Of a stretch of DNA of 64,000 nucleotides, positions 56,194 to 64,000 are shown piece by piece. The position numbers and the translations under genes were made by a program. How positions within the stretch are numbered: the first letter of the stretch is position 1; each line of letters starts with the position of its first letter. Location: the NCBI RefSeq assembly GCF_009903625.1, contig NZ_CP047569.1, positions 20,001-84,000 on the forward strand, given 5' to 3'. Origin of the DNA: Microbulbifer sp. ALW1. Lineage in GTDB: Bacteria > Pseudomonadota > Gammaproteobacteria > Pseudomonadales > Cellvibrionaceae. Below the pieces are notes generated by a model. That model had not been told where the DNA came from and searched no databases. It saw only the letters and a program-made list of their open reading frames with translations.

Positions 56194-58809
56194 ATGCTGG
56201 AAGCTTCCCGCTGGCGCCGTCTCGCGCTGGCCATTGGACAATTATCACGCCCGCGCACTCTCGCTTTCGGCCTGCTCGCCGCCCAGCCCCTGTGGGCTCA
56301 GGCAACCACTGCGGCGGAAGCCGAAGATACTGTGCCGCAACCGGAAGACAATCCCTACCTGTATCTCGACTGGTTCCCCAAGAGCCAGCTGGATCCACTG
56401 ACACGCGAGCAACTGGGGCCGGTTTGCGGCGGCATGTTTATCGAGCCGACACGCAACTACCCCAATGCCGACATGCTGCCGGAAGAAGCGCCACTGCGCG
56501 CCACCGCCGACAGCTCCGACTGGCTGGAAGACGGCACCGCCCAGTTGCGCGGCAAGGTCCACATTACCCAGGGTAACCGCCAGCTCTTCGCGGATCAGGT
56601 GGATGTCAACCGCGAAGAAAGTACGGCCTATCTGAGCGGCGCCATCGAAATGCGCGAGCCCAGCCTGCTGGTGCGCGGCAAGGCGGCAGAGATACACACC
56701 GACAGTAAAGCGGCCTCTATCGAAGACGCCACCTATGTAGTCCACGACGAATTTGTCCACGGCTCTGCCCGCCACGCATCCCGCGAGGCCAGCGGGGAGC
56801 TGATTCTGACGGAAGGCAACTACACCCGCTGTGAACCGGACAACGTTTTCTGGCGAATGACCGGCGGCGAGATCACCATCGACAATGTGGAGCGCCAGGG
56901 CACCGCGCGCAATGTGCGCCTGGAAATTGCCGACGTGCCGGTTTTTTACTTCCCCTACCTGCGTTTTCCGGTGGGTACCGATCGCATGTCGGGCTTCCTC
57001 TTCCCCAGTATCAGCAACGACGAAGACAACGGCTGGGATATCGCCGTGCCCTACTACTGGAACATTGCGCCGCAGATGGATGCCACCATCACCCCGCGCT
57101 ATATCCAGTATCGCGGCACTGGTCTGGAGCTGGAAACCCGCCACCTGAGCTCCTGGTTCAATACCGAAATACGCCTCGCCGGCCTGCCTGACGACAAGGG
57201 CGGCAATGACGATGAGGCCAAGAAGCTGATCAATGACGGCTTTCCGGAAGACCTGGTACTGCCCGCCAAGGGCGAGGACCGCTGGCTGGTCAACCTGGAA
57301 CAGCAGGGCGGCAATGGCGGTATCTGGCGAACCAATATCGACTACACCAAGGTCAGCGACGCCGACTATTTCCGCGACCTGGACACCGCCAATATCAAGG
57401 TGCGGGACAATGTGCGCGCTTCTGCAGAGACCGCGCTCAGCCAGAAGGCCGAAGCACGCCTGAACACCGAGCACTGGAGCGCCAGCCTGCGGGCCCAGGA
57501 GTACCAGCAGCTGGTGAAGGACCGCTTTGACACCTTCAGCCAGCTGCCTCGCCTGAATGTGGACGGCAACTACAAATGGGGCGACTGGCAACTGCTGATG
57601 CAGAACGAGGTCACCAGCTTCGACCACGCGGAAACCCAGACCATCGAATTCATTGCCGACGTTGATGATCCCACCAGCGTCCGCACCAGAACGGCCAATT
57701 TCATCAATGCGCGCCGCGCGCATATGGAATACAGCTTCGGCTGGGACAAGCAGTGGCTGTGGGGCTTTTTCACCCCTCGGGTCACCGGTATTTACCTGGG
57801 CTACGATCTCGACAAGACCTTTCTGACGGATCCCACCCAGAACACGCCCGAGACCTCTGCCGGCCAGGTTTCGTTAGACACCGGCCTGTTCTTCGAGCGC
57901 GACAGCCAGCTGTTTGGCTTCGACTATGTGCAGACCCTGGAGCCGCACCTGTTCCTGCTGGCCAGCAGCGATGCCGACCAGGAGCAGTTTCTCAACGTCA
58001 GCGACGTGCGCGGAACTGACGCCAAGAGCGATAACCTGCTGTTCGATACCTCGCTGTTTACCTTCAGCTACGACCAGCTGTTCCGCAGCAGCCGCTTCAA
58101 TGGCAACGACCGTATCGACGACGCCGACCGCGCCGCCTTCGGCCTGACCACCCGCTTTGTGGACCCCGCCAGTGGCCGGGATCTGTTCACCGCCAGCGCG
58201 GGCCAGGTGTTTTATTCGGAAAGCGACCGCGTTGAACTGCGGGATTTTATCGAAGACGCGCCTCGCTCCGAGCTCGCCGCGCGCCTGGAAAGCCGCCCCA
58301 CCAATGACCTGCGCATCAGCAGCGAGGTTATTTACGACGACTCCGACCACGTGGTCGACCGCGGCAGCGTCACCCTGCGCTACCTGGATGAAGATTTTCG
58401 TCTGTTTAACGTCAGCTATCGCTACCTGCGCAATGAGGAAGTATTTGACGAAACCAACAGCTTCCTGATCCGCGGGCCGGTGAAACAGGGCGACATTTCC
58501 GCCGCCTGGCCGATCAATGCGCGCCTTTCCCTTCTGGCCCGGGCCAACTACGATTTCACCTTTGATCGGGAACTGGAGTACCTCGCAGGACTCGAATACG
58601 ACACATGCTGCTACCGCACCCGGGTGCTGTGGCGCCGCGAACTGGACAATGACCTGGCCGATGTCGTTCCTCCCGAAGAGCTGGAATTTGACGAAGGCAT
58701 CTATATTGAACTGCAGTTGAAAGGCCTGGCCGGCCTCGGCGGTTCCGTCACCCGTATGCTCAGCCAGGGCATTGCCAACTTTGAACAGAGAGAAGTACTG
58801 AAACAGTGA
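56194..58809 (+). CDS. lptD: LPS-assembly outer membrane protein LptD
   Basis: Outer-membrane beta-barrel that inserts lipopolysaccharide with LptE. 871 aa from the ATG at 56194, which is followed by a signal peptide ending near LWAQA. The frame is open 36 codons upstream to a TTG, and another ATG occurs at 56134, so the start is uncertain. The OstA-type jellyroll occupies about 110-240. The disulphide cysteines of LptD are recognisable: one near residue 80 (GPVCGG), one in YTRCEPDN, and the adjacent pair in DTCCYRTR. Its stop overlaps the surA start. Confidence 0.94.
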   Translation: MLEASRWRRLALAIGQLSRPRTLAFGLLAAQPLWAQATTAAEAEDTVPQPEDNPYLYLDWFPKSQLDPLTREQLGPVCGGMFIEPTRNYPNADMLPEEAPLRATADSSDWLEDGTAQLRGKVHITQGNRQLFADQVDVNREESTAYLSGAIEMREPSLLVRGKAAEIHTDSKAASIEDATYVVHDEFVHGSARHASREASGELILTEGNYTRCEPDNVFWRMTGGEITIDNVERQGTARNVRLEIADVPVFYFPYLRFPVGTDRMSGFLFPSISNDEDNGWDIAVPYYWNIAPQMDATITPRYIQYRGTGLELETRHLSSWFNTEIRLAGLPDDKGGNDDEAKKLINDGFPEDLVLPAKGEDRWLVNLEQQGGNGGIWRTNIDYTKVSDADYFRDLDTANIKVRDNVRASAETALSQKAEARLNTEHWSASLRAQEYQQLVKDRFDTFSQLPRLNVDGNYKWGDWQLLMQNEVTSFDHAETQTIEFIADVDDPTSVRTRTANFINARRAHMEYSFGWDKQWLWGFFTPRVTGIYLGYDLDKTFLTDPTQNTPETSAGQVSLDTGLFFERDSQLFGFDYVQTLEPHLFLLASSDADQEQFLNVSDVRGTDAKSDNLLFDTSLFTFSYDQLFRSSRFNGNDRIDDADRAAFGLTTRFVDPASGRDLFTASAGQVFYSESDRVELRDFIEDAPRSELAARLESRPTNDLRISSEVIYDDSDHVVDRGSVTLRYLDEDFRLFNVSYRYLRNEEVFDETNSFLIRGPVKQGDISAAWPINARLSLLARANYDFTFDRELEYLAGLEYDTCCYRTRVLWRRELDNDLADVVPPEELEFDEGIYIELQLKGLAGLGGSVTRMLSQGIANFEQREVLKQ

Positions 58810-60176
58810 TGACAATAATGCAAATGTTCAACGCCCCCCGCCGCGGCCTGCTGGCCCTGGCTGCCCTTGCCTGTTGCGCCCTGGCCATGCCCGCCCTGGC
58901 CCAGGTACAGAAGCTCGACCGCGTTGTCGCGGTGGTCGACGACGACGTGGTCATGGCCAGCGAGCTGCAGCAGCGCATGAACACCATCACCGCGCAGATC
59001 GCCGCGCAGAATGTACAGGCGCCACCGATCGACATCCTGCGCCGCCAGGTCCTGGAGCAGTTGATCGTCGAGCGCCTGCAACTGCAGATGGGCGCCCGCG
59101 CCGGTGTCACCATTTCCGACGAAGAACTGGATCAGGCCATTGCCCGGGTACAGCAAAACATGGGGGCCAGTCCGGAGCAGTTTCAGCGCAAGCTGGAGGC
59201 CGACGGCATCTCCAACAATGCCTTCCGCCAGCAGATTCGTCAGGAGCTGATCATCCGCCGGGTGGAACAGGGCAGCGTCAGCCGCCGGATCCAGATCACC
59301 GACCAGGACATCAACAATTTCCTGCGCTCCAAAGAGGGGGAGTTCTGGAAGTCGCCCCAGTACCAGCTTGGGCATATCCTGATCGCGGTGGGCTCCAGTG
59401 CGCCGGCGGAAGAAGTGGCCGCAGCCCGCACCAAGGCGGAATCCATTTATGAAAAGTCCAACGGTGGCGAAGACTTCCGCGCCCTGGCCATCTCCAATTC
59501 CTCCGGCCAGAACGCCCTGCAGGGCGGTGACCTGGGCTGGCGCAAGACCGTGGAACTGCCCACCCTGTTCGCCGATGCGCTCGAGGGCCTCAAGGTAGGC
59601 GACACCACCAAGCCCTTCCGCAGCGACGCCGGTTTCCACTTGCTCAAGATCCACGAGCAGCGCGGAGCTACCGAGCAGGTGGTAGAGCAGACCAAGGTAC
59701 GCCACATCCTGGTGAAAACCTCCGCCATCCGCGACGACGATGCCGCCTACAAACTGCTGATGGACCTGCGTGGCAAAATCGAAGCCGGCGACCTCAAGTT
59801 TGAAGATGCCGCCAGAGACAACTCCGAAGACATCGGCACCATGCTGCAGGGCGGTGATCTGGGCTGGTCCAACCCCGGCCAGTTTGTGCCCGAATTCACC
59901 CAGGCGATGAACAACACCCCCGCCGGTGAAATGAGCATGCCCTTCCGCAGCCAGTTCGGCTGGCACCTGCTGCAGGTAGAAGGCCGCCGTCAGCAGGATA
60001 TGACCGACCAGTACATCCGCAACCAGGCCGCCAACCTGCTGCGCAACCGCCGCTATGAGGAAGAGTTGCAGAACTGGCGCCAGGAAATCCGCGACCAGGC
60101 TTTTGTGGAAATCAAACTGCCGGAGCTAAAAGACCCCGCCGCGGCCGACAGTGCTGAAAAAACCGAAGAACAGTAA
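58809..60176 (+). CDS. surA: periplasmic chaperone and peptidyl-prolyl isomerase SurA
   Basis: Escorts outer-membrane proteins, including LptD, across the periplasm. 455 aa. Signal peptide to about residue 30 (ALAMPALAQ), the N-terminal chaperone domain, then two parvulin domains beginning near YQLGHILIAV and KVRHILVKTS, each with QGGDLGW. The C-terminal helix is present. The ATG shares one base with the lptD TGA (TGATG), so the genes are translationally coupled. Confidence 0.96.
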   Translation: MTIMQMFNAPRRGLLALAALACCALAMPALAQVQKLDRVVAVVDDDVVMASELQQRMNTITAQIAAQNVQAPPIDILRRQVLEQLIVERLQLQMGARAGVTISDEELDQAIARVQQNMGASPEQFQRKLEADGISNNAFRQQIRQELIIRRVEQGSVSRRIQITDQDINNFLRSKEGEFWKSPQYQLGHILIAVGSSAPAEEVAAARTKAESIYEKSNGGEDFRALAISNSSGQNALQGGDLGWRKTVELPTLFADALEGLKVGDTTKPFRSDAGFHLLKIHEQRGATEQVVEQTKVRHILVKTSAIRDDDAAYKLLMDLRGKIEAGDLKFEDAARDNSEDIGTMLQGGDLGWSNPGQFVPEFTQAMNNTPAGEMSMPFRSQFGWHLLQVEGRRQQDMTDQYIRNQAANLLRNRRYEEELQNWRQEIRDQAFVEIKLPELKDPAAADSAEKTEEQ

Positions 60177-60182
60177 CGGTCA

Positions 60183-61184
60183 ATGATTCCTCGCATTGCC
60201 TTCACCCCCGGCGAACCCGCCGGGATAGGCCCGGAGCTGGCGGTCAAACTGGCCTGCTCCGCGCGCACCCCCGACATTGCCGCTGCGCAACTTGTCGCCA
60301 TTGCTGACCCGGATCTACTGCAGCAGGAAGCCGCCCGCCAGGGCAAGACTCTGCAACTGCTGCCCTTCCAGCCTGACCTCGCGGCAGAAGCCACCCCGGC
60401 CGACAGCCTGCACCTTCTTCCGGTATCTCTGGCGGAAACCGCCGCACCCGGGCAACTCAATGCGGCCAACGGGCCCTATGTGCTGGAAACCCTGCGCCGC
60501 GCCGCGGATGGCTGTATAAACCGCACCTTCGATGCCATTGTCACAGGCCCGGTACACAAGGGTGTGATCAACGATGCCGGCGTGCCCTTCAGCGGTCACA
60601 CCGAGTTTTTTGCGGAGCAGGCCGGGGTAGACAAGGTGGTAATGATGCTCGCCGCCGACGACCTGCGGGTAGCACTGGCCACTACCCATTTGCCGCTAAA
60701 GGATGTCAGCGATGCGATCCAGGGGGAATCCCTGCAACAGGTCCTGACCATCCTGCACCGCAGCCTGCAACAGCAGTTCCGCATCGAGCAGCCACGTATC
60801 GGTGTTTGCGGGCTCAATCCCCACGCCGGCGAAGGCGGACATCTGGGCCGGGAAGAGATCGACGTGATCGAGCCCGCCCTGAACACCCTGCGCGCGCTCG
60901 GCGTCAACCTGATCGGCCCGCTGCCCGCCGACACCCTGTTCACGCCGCCGCAACTGGCGCGCTGTGACGCCGTATTGGCCATGTACCACGATCAGGGCCT
61001 GCCGGTGTTAAAATTCAAGGGATTTGGCCGCGCGATCAATATCACCCTGGGACTGCCTTTTATCCGCACCTCCGTGGATCACGGCACCGCACTCAATATT
61101 GCAGGCACAGGCATTGCCGACAGCGGCAGCCTTATTGCCGCCCTGAGCCAGGCCATCGAGCTGGTGAAGCTGCGCCACATTTAA
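60183..61184 (+). CDS. pdxA: 4-hydroxythreonine-4-phosphate dehydrogenase
   Basis: NAD- and metal-dependent step of the DXP-dependent pyridoxal phosphate pathway. 333 aa: [62 protein letters not shown] and [18 protein letters not shown]. Six bp after surA in the conserved lptD-surA-pdxA-rsmA-apaH operon. Confidence 0.97.
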   Translation: MIPRIAFTPGEPAGIGPELAVKLACSARTPDIAAAQLVAIADPDLLQQEAARQGKTLQLLPFQPDLAAEATPADSLHLLPVSLAETAAPGQLNAANGPYVLETLRRAADGCINRTFDAIVTGPVHKGVINDAGVPFSGHTEFFAEQAGVDKVVMMLAADDLRVALATTHLPLKDVSDAIQGESLQQVLTILHRSLQQQFRIEQPRIGVCGLNPHAGEGGHLGREEIDVIEPALNTLRALGVNLIGPLPADTLFTPPQLARCDAVLAMYHDQGLPVLKFKGFGRAINITLGLPFIRTSVDHGTALNIAGTGIADSGSLIAALSQAIELVKLRHI

Positions 61185-61235
61185 ACGTTCAGGCGCACTA
61201 TCACCCGACTTACCCAAACAATCGAACACGAATTC

Positions 61236-62057
61236 ATGGACAATTTTTTCCAGCACAAAGCCCGCAAGCGCTTCGGCCAGAACTTTCTTGTAGACGAGAA
61301 CATCATCGAGCGCATAGTGCGCGCCATAGGCCCCAAAGAGACCGACAAGCTGGTCGAGATTGGCCCAGGCCAGGGCGCCATCACCGCGCTGCTGCTGGCC
61401 CGCTGCCCGTCGCTGACGGCGGTGGAGCTGGATCGCGACCTGATCCCGATGCTGGAATTCAAATTCCGCGATTACCCGGACTTCACCATCATCGAAAAAG
61501 ATGCCCTGAAGTTTGATTTTGGCAGCCTGGCCTCCGGCGAAGGAGAGCAGCTGCGGATCGTCGGCAACCTGCCCTACAACATCTCCACCCCGCTGCTGTT
61601 CCACCTGCTGAGCTTCCGCGGCAAGGTGCAGGACATGCACTTTATGCTGCAAAAAGAGGTGGTGGATCGCCTCAGCGCAGTACCGGGCGTGAAGTCCTAC
61701 GGGCGCCTCAGCGTCATGACCCAGTACTACTGCCGGGTGCAGGGGCTCTTTCCGGTACCACCGCAGTCTTTCCGGCCGGCCCCAAAGGTGGACTCCGCCA
61801 TCGTGCGCCTGGTGCCGCACCAGGCGCTGCCGTACCCGGCGAAGGATGAACAGCTGCTGGAGCGCATCGTCAGCGTCGCCTTCCAGCAGCGCCGCAAGAC
61901 CCTGCGCAACGCACTCAAACCACTGTTCCCGGACCTGGATCCGGACCAGCTGCCGGTGGATACCAGCCGTCGCCCGGAAACGCTGAGTGTGAAGGAGTAT
62001 GTAGAGCTGGCAGATTTTTGCAGCAACCTGAATACGACCCAGAAGCCAGAGCAGTAA
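61236..62057 (+). CDS. rsmA: 16S rRNA m6-2A1518/A1519 dimethyltransferase RsmA (KsgA)
   Basis: SAM-dependent dimethylation of two adenines in the 16S 3' hairpin. 273 aa. KRFGQNFLVDENII, motif I VEIGPGQGAITALLL, motif IV NLPYNISTPLLFHLL and the C-terminal QQRRKTLRNALKPL are standard. Downstream, apaG, which usually separates rsmA and apaH, is missing. Confidence 0.97.
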   Translation: MDNFFQHKARKRFGQNFLVDENIIERIVRAIGPKETDKLVEIGPGQGAITALLLARCPSLTAVELDRDLIPMLEFKFRDYPDFTIIEKDALKFDFGSLASGEGEQLRIVGNLPYNISTPLLFHLLSFRGKVQDMHFMLQKEVVDRLSAVPGVKSYGRLSVMTQYYCRVQGLFPVPPQSFRPAPKVDSAIVRLVPHQALPYPAKDEQLLERIVSVAFQQRRKTLRNALKPLFPDLDPDQLPVDTSRRPETLSVKEYVELADFCSNLNTTQKPEQ

Positions 62058-62069
62058 CGGGGCAGAGCA

Positions 62070-62894
62070 TTGGCAACTTACGCAATCGGCGATATCCAGG
62101 GCTGCCTCGAGCCATTACAGCAACTGCTGAAAAAGGTCCACTTCAACCCGGACAAGGACAAACTGTGGCTCGCCGGCGATATGGTGCACCGGGGGCCGGA
62201 CAGCCTCGGCACCCTGCGTTTCCTGTACGAACACCGCAAGCAGATTACCGCGGTACTCGGCAATCACGACCTGCACCTGCTGGCCATTGCCCACGGCGCC
62301 AAACGGCTGACGGATAAAGAACACGACCTCGCTGAAGTCCTGCGAGCCAAGGATGCAGACAAACTGCTGAGCTGGCTGCAAAAGCAGCCGCTGATGGTGC
62401 ACAAGAAAGTCAACGACAAGTACTTCTCCATGGTGCACGCAGGCATTCCCCCAATGTGGAGCATGAGCAAGGCACTGGAATTGGCGGGGGAGGTGCATCA
62501 GGCACTGCAGGATCCCGCCATGGCGGAGGCCTTTTTCTTTGGCATGTACGGCAACGAACCACACCTGTGGAACGATCACCTGATCGGTGTCGAACGGCTG
62601 CGCTCCATCACCAATTACTTTACCCGCATGCGCTTCTGCAAAGCGGACGGCACCCTGGACCTGATCACCAAGCAGGGGCCACTGGCGGCGCACCACGACT
62701 ACAAGCCCTGGTTCAGCTATGCAAACCGCAAAACCAAAAACGACCGGGTAATCTTTGGGCACTGGGCGGCCCTGGAGGGGGAGGCACACACCAAAAATGT
62801 GTATGCCCTGGATACCGGCTGCGTGTGGGGCGGCTATCTCACCGCCCTACGACTGGAAGACGAGGCATTCTTCTGTGCGGACTGCACTTTTTAA
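62070..62894 (+). CDS. apaH: symmetrical bis(5'-nucleosyl)-tetraphosphatase ApaH
   Basis: Hydrolyses Ap4A and de-caps Np4-RNA. 274 aa metallophosphatase with GDIQG, GDMVHRGPDSL, GNHD and FGHWAAL metal motifs. Starts with TTG 12 bp after rsmA, with GGGGCAG as a weak ribosome site. In place of the usual GDLVxRGP, residue four is His (GDMVHRGP), a mild change. Confidence 0.95.
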   Translation: MATYAIGDIQGCLEPLQQLLKKVHFNPDKDKLWLAGDMVHRGPDSLGTLRFLYEHRKQITAVLGNHDLHLLAIAHGAKRLTDKEHDLAEVLRAKDADKLLSWLQKQPLMVHKKVNDKYFSMVHAGIPPMWSMSKALELAGEVHQALQDPAMAEAFFFGMYGNEPHLWNDHLIGVERLRSITNYFTRMRFCKADGTLDLITKQGPLAAHHDYKPWFSYANRKTKNDRVIFGHWAALEGEAHTKNVYALDTGCVWGGYLTALRLEDEAFFCADCTF

Positions 62895-62927
62895 CCCCGC
62901 GCGACACTTATCTCGGTATCAGCAAAA

Positions 62928-63728
62928 TCACAAAATACCGAGATAGACGACCACCACCGCCGCCACCAGGTTATTGCACAGGTGCAGTAACATCGGCAGC
63001 AACACCGAGCCGCTTTTCTCGCGGGCGATGCCTAGAAGCAGTGCCAGGGCGAAGATGAAACTCAACTGAATCACGTTGTACTGCCCCCAGTGCAACAGGG
63101 TAAACAGCGTCGAGGTCAGCAGCAGGGTGCCGCTGAACCCGAGGCGGGTATTTCTCCAGGCACGAAACAGATATCCGCGGAACACCAGCTCCTCCAGCAG
63201 CGGTGCTGCAAACACCAGCACCAGTGCCAGCAACAGATGCTTGCTGCCCGCGAGCATATGCATGAACTCGCCCTGCTCGACATCGAACACCTGAACCACG
63301 ACCGCCTGCACCGCAAGAAATACCACCAGCAGGCCCACCCAGGGCAACGCCAGTTTTTGCGGAAATGAGCGAATCCCCAGCGTCTGTCCCGCGGTCTGGG
63401 TTTTGAAGCGAGCGACCAGCAACAATACCGGCAAAATCAGCGCAATCTGGGCCAGATACATGCCCGCCATACCCGACGGCGTGCCCATATGCTCCATCAC
63501 CTGAGCCTGTATCGCCACCGGGTCAACCACCTCGCCCTGAGCCCCCAGCTGCGCACCAAGGTATCCGCCGTAGCCACCAACATACAGAAACACAGATACC
63601 AGATTCAGCAGCACAAAAACCAGCAACCAGCCGGCCGCTCGCCAGGGGTTTGGTCCGGCCACGGGCTCAGGCGATGACGGGGTTTCGTCCAGTAGCCCGG
63701 CAGCGGGCGGTACAGCAGTGGGTTCCAT
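62928..63728 (-). CDS. CPBP-family intramembrane metalloprotease
   Basis: 266 aa with about six to seven TM helices. The Abi/CAAX-protease motifs are present: EELVFRGYLFRAW (EExxxR), TLLHWGQYN with conserved His, and MLLHLCNNLVAAV with the third-motif His/Asn. Substrate unknown; bacterial members have been linked to peptide maturation or self-immunity, but none of those neighbours is present. Good AAGGAAG ribosome site. Convergent with apaH, with no obvious terminator in 33 bp. Confidence 0.9.
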   Translation of the reverse strand: MEPTAVPPAAGLLDETPSSPEPVAGPNPWRAAGWLLVFVLLNLVSVFLYVGGYGGYLGAQLGAQGEVVDPVAIQAQVMEHMGTPSGMAGMYLAQIALILPVLLLVARFKTQTAGQTLGIRSFPQKLALPWVGLLVVFLAVQAVVVQVFDVEQGEFMHMLAGSKHLLLALVLVFAAPLLEELVFRGYLFRAWRNTRLGFSGTLLLTSTLFTLLHWGQYNVIQLSFIFALALLLGIAREKSGSVLLPMLLHLCNNLVAAVVVVYLGIL

Positions 63729-63978
63729 AAGGCTTCCTTTCCATGTCGATTTGCGATTCTATCTATGAATTCGCTATCTATTCGCTTGCTGCGGACCGAT
63801 TACCCAAGCCGGCAAAGATACTGGCGCATAGATATACGAACTAGTTGTACGAAATAGTTATGCGAATCGCCTTCCAAATCAAGAGTCCGACATTACAGGC
63901 TATTACACCGCGATCCCGGAAAGGCCTGTCAATTCCTGACCTATCCCCAAGGGTATACCCAACGGTGACACACATAAA
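63729..63978. other. AT-rich intergenic region at the right edge
   Basis: 250 bp, clearly lower in GC than the genes around it. It contains two near-copies of TACGAANTAGTTNT (63836-63864) but no coding frame. It presumably holds the CPBP gene promoter. Confidence 0.4.
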
Positions 63979-64000
63979 AAACGGGCTCGAAGGCCCGTTT
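63979..64000. terminator. terminator hairpin at the window edge
   Basis: AAACGGGC (63979-63986) pairs with GCCCGTTT (63993-64000) around TCGAAG; A-run on the left, T-run continuing off the window. Probably ends the next gene to the right, read on the minus strand. Confidence 0.65.

Noticed and set aside
62018-63058. Plus-strand frames of 99 and 200 codons overlapping apaH
   Set aside because: Out-of-frame arginine/proline-rich translations inside a clear apaH gene.

Overview
The window is GC-rich chromosomal DNA from a gammaproteobacterium. Gene order follows the Pseudomonas core genome block after block: M23 peptidase-anmK-erpA-bactofilin-argC-hemJ; thiD-hemL; dsbD-aroQ-accBC-prmA-(zinc ribbon)-dusB-fis-purH-purD; coq7-osmC-crp; trpEGDC; and murU-amgK divergent from lptD-surA-pdxA-rsmA-apaH. 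A secreted GH5 glycosidase with a CBM6-like module and lineage-specific lipoproteins suggest a marine, polysaccharide-degrading relative of Microbulbifer/Cellvibrio. That placement is inference. Nearly all of it is housekeeping sequence. I see no tRNA, rRNA, CRISPR array, transposase, integrase or prophage.

Layout. 0-8 kb: peptidoglycan recycling (anmK), Fe-S insertion (erpA), bactofilin, arginine synthesis (argC), a ClC channel and hemJ. 8-13.5 kb: a ThiD-like kinase, hemL, a benE transporter with its GntR regulator and a candidate operator, and hemB. hemJ, hemL and hemB are all haem-pathway genes. 13.5-21 kb: GH5-CBM glycosidase, a small LuxR regulator, a membrane protein with a winged helix and a receiver-like domain, PBP1b and a PfkB sugar/nucleoside kinase. 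21-28 kb: a GGDEF-EAL protein and an envelope group (YajG-like lipoprotein, copper chaperone, unknown lipoprotein, DsbD). 28-38 kb: aroQ, accBC, prmA, dusB-fis, purH, purD. 38-47 kb: coq7, OsmC, Crp/Vfr, an MltF-like transglycosylase with two binding domains, an M3 oligopeptidase, and LysR divergent from glutathione-dependent formaldehyde dehydrogenase. 47-54 kb: trp genes with an ion-channel gene inside the operon, and rpe. 54-64 kb: MurNAc recycling (murU, amgK) divergent from the outer-membrane biogenesis operon, then a CPBP membrane protease.

The most unusual signal is non-coding. Eight intergenic copies of one 111-122 bp imperfect palindrome lie between 30.35 and 53.95 kb. Each has long outer arms whose sequence changes from copy to copy but stays self-complementary. 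In seven copies the arms enclose a 52-54 nt core of two hairpins with CAGGGATG-type loops and a conserved TTCAC segment; in the eighth the core is 68 nt. Arm mismatches are mostly G-U wobbles when read on the strand carrying the GGGA loops, which points to selection on an RNA (or single-strand) fold. I do not recognise this family. Secondary points of interest are the winged-helix/TM/receiver protein, a multi-stem purH leader, and the channel gene overlapping trpG.
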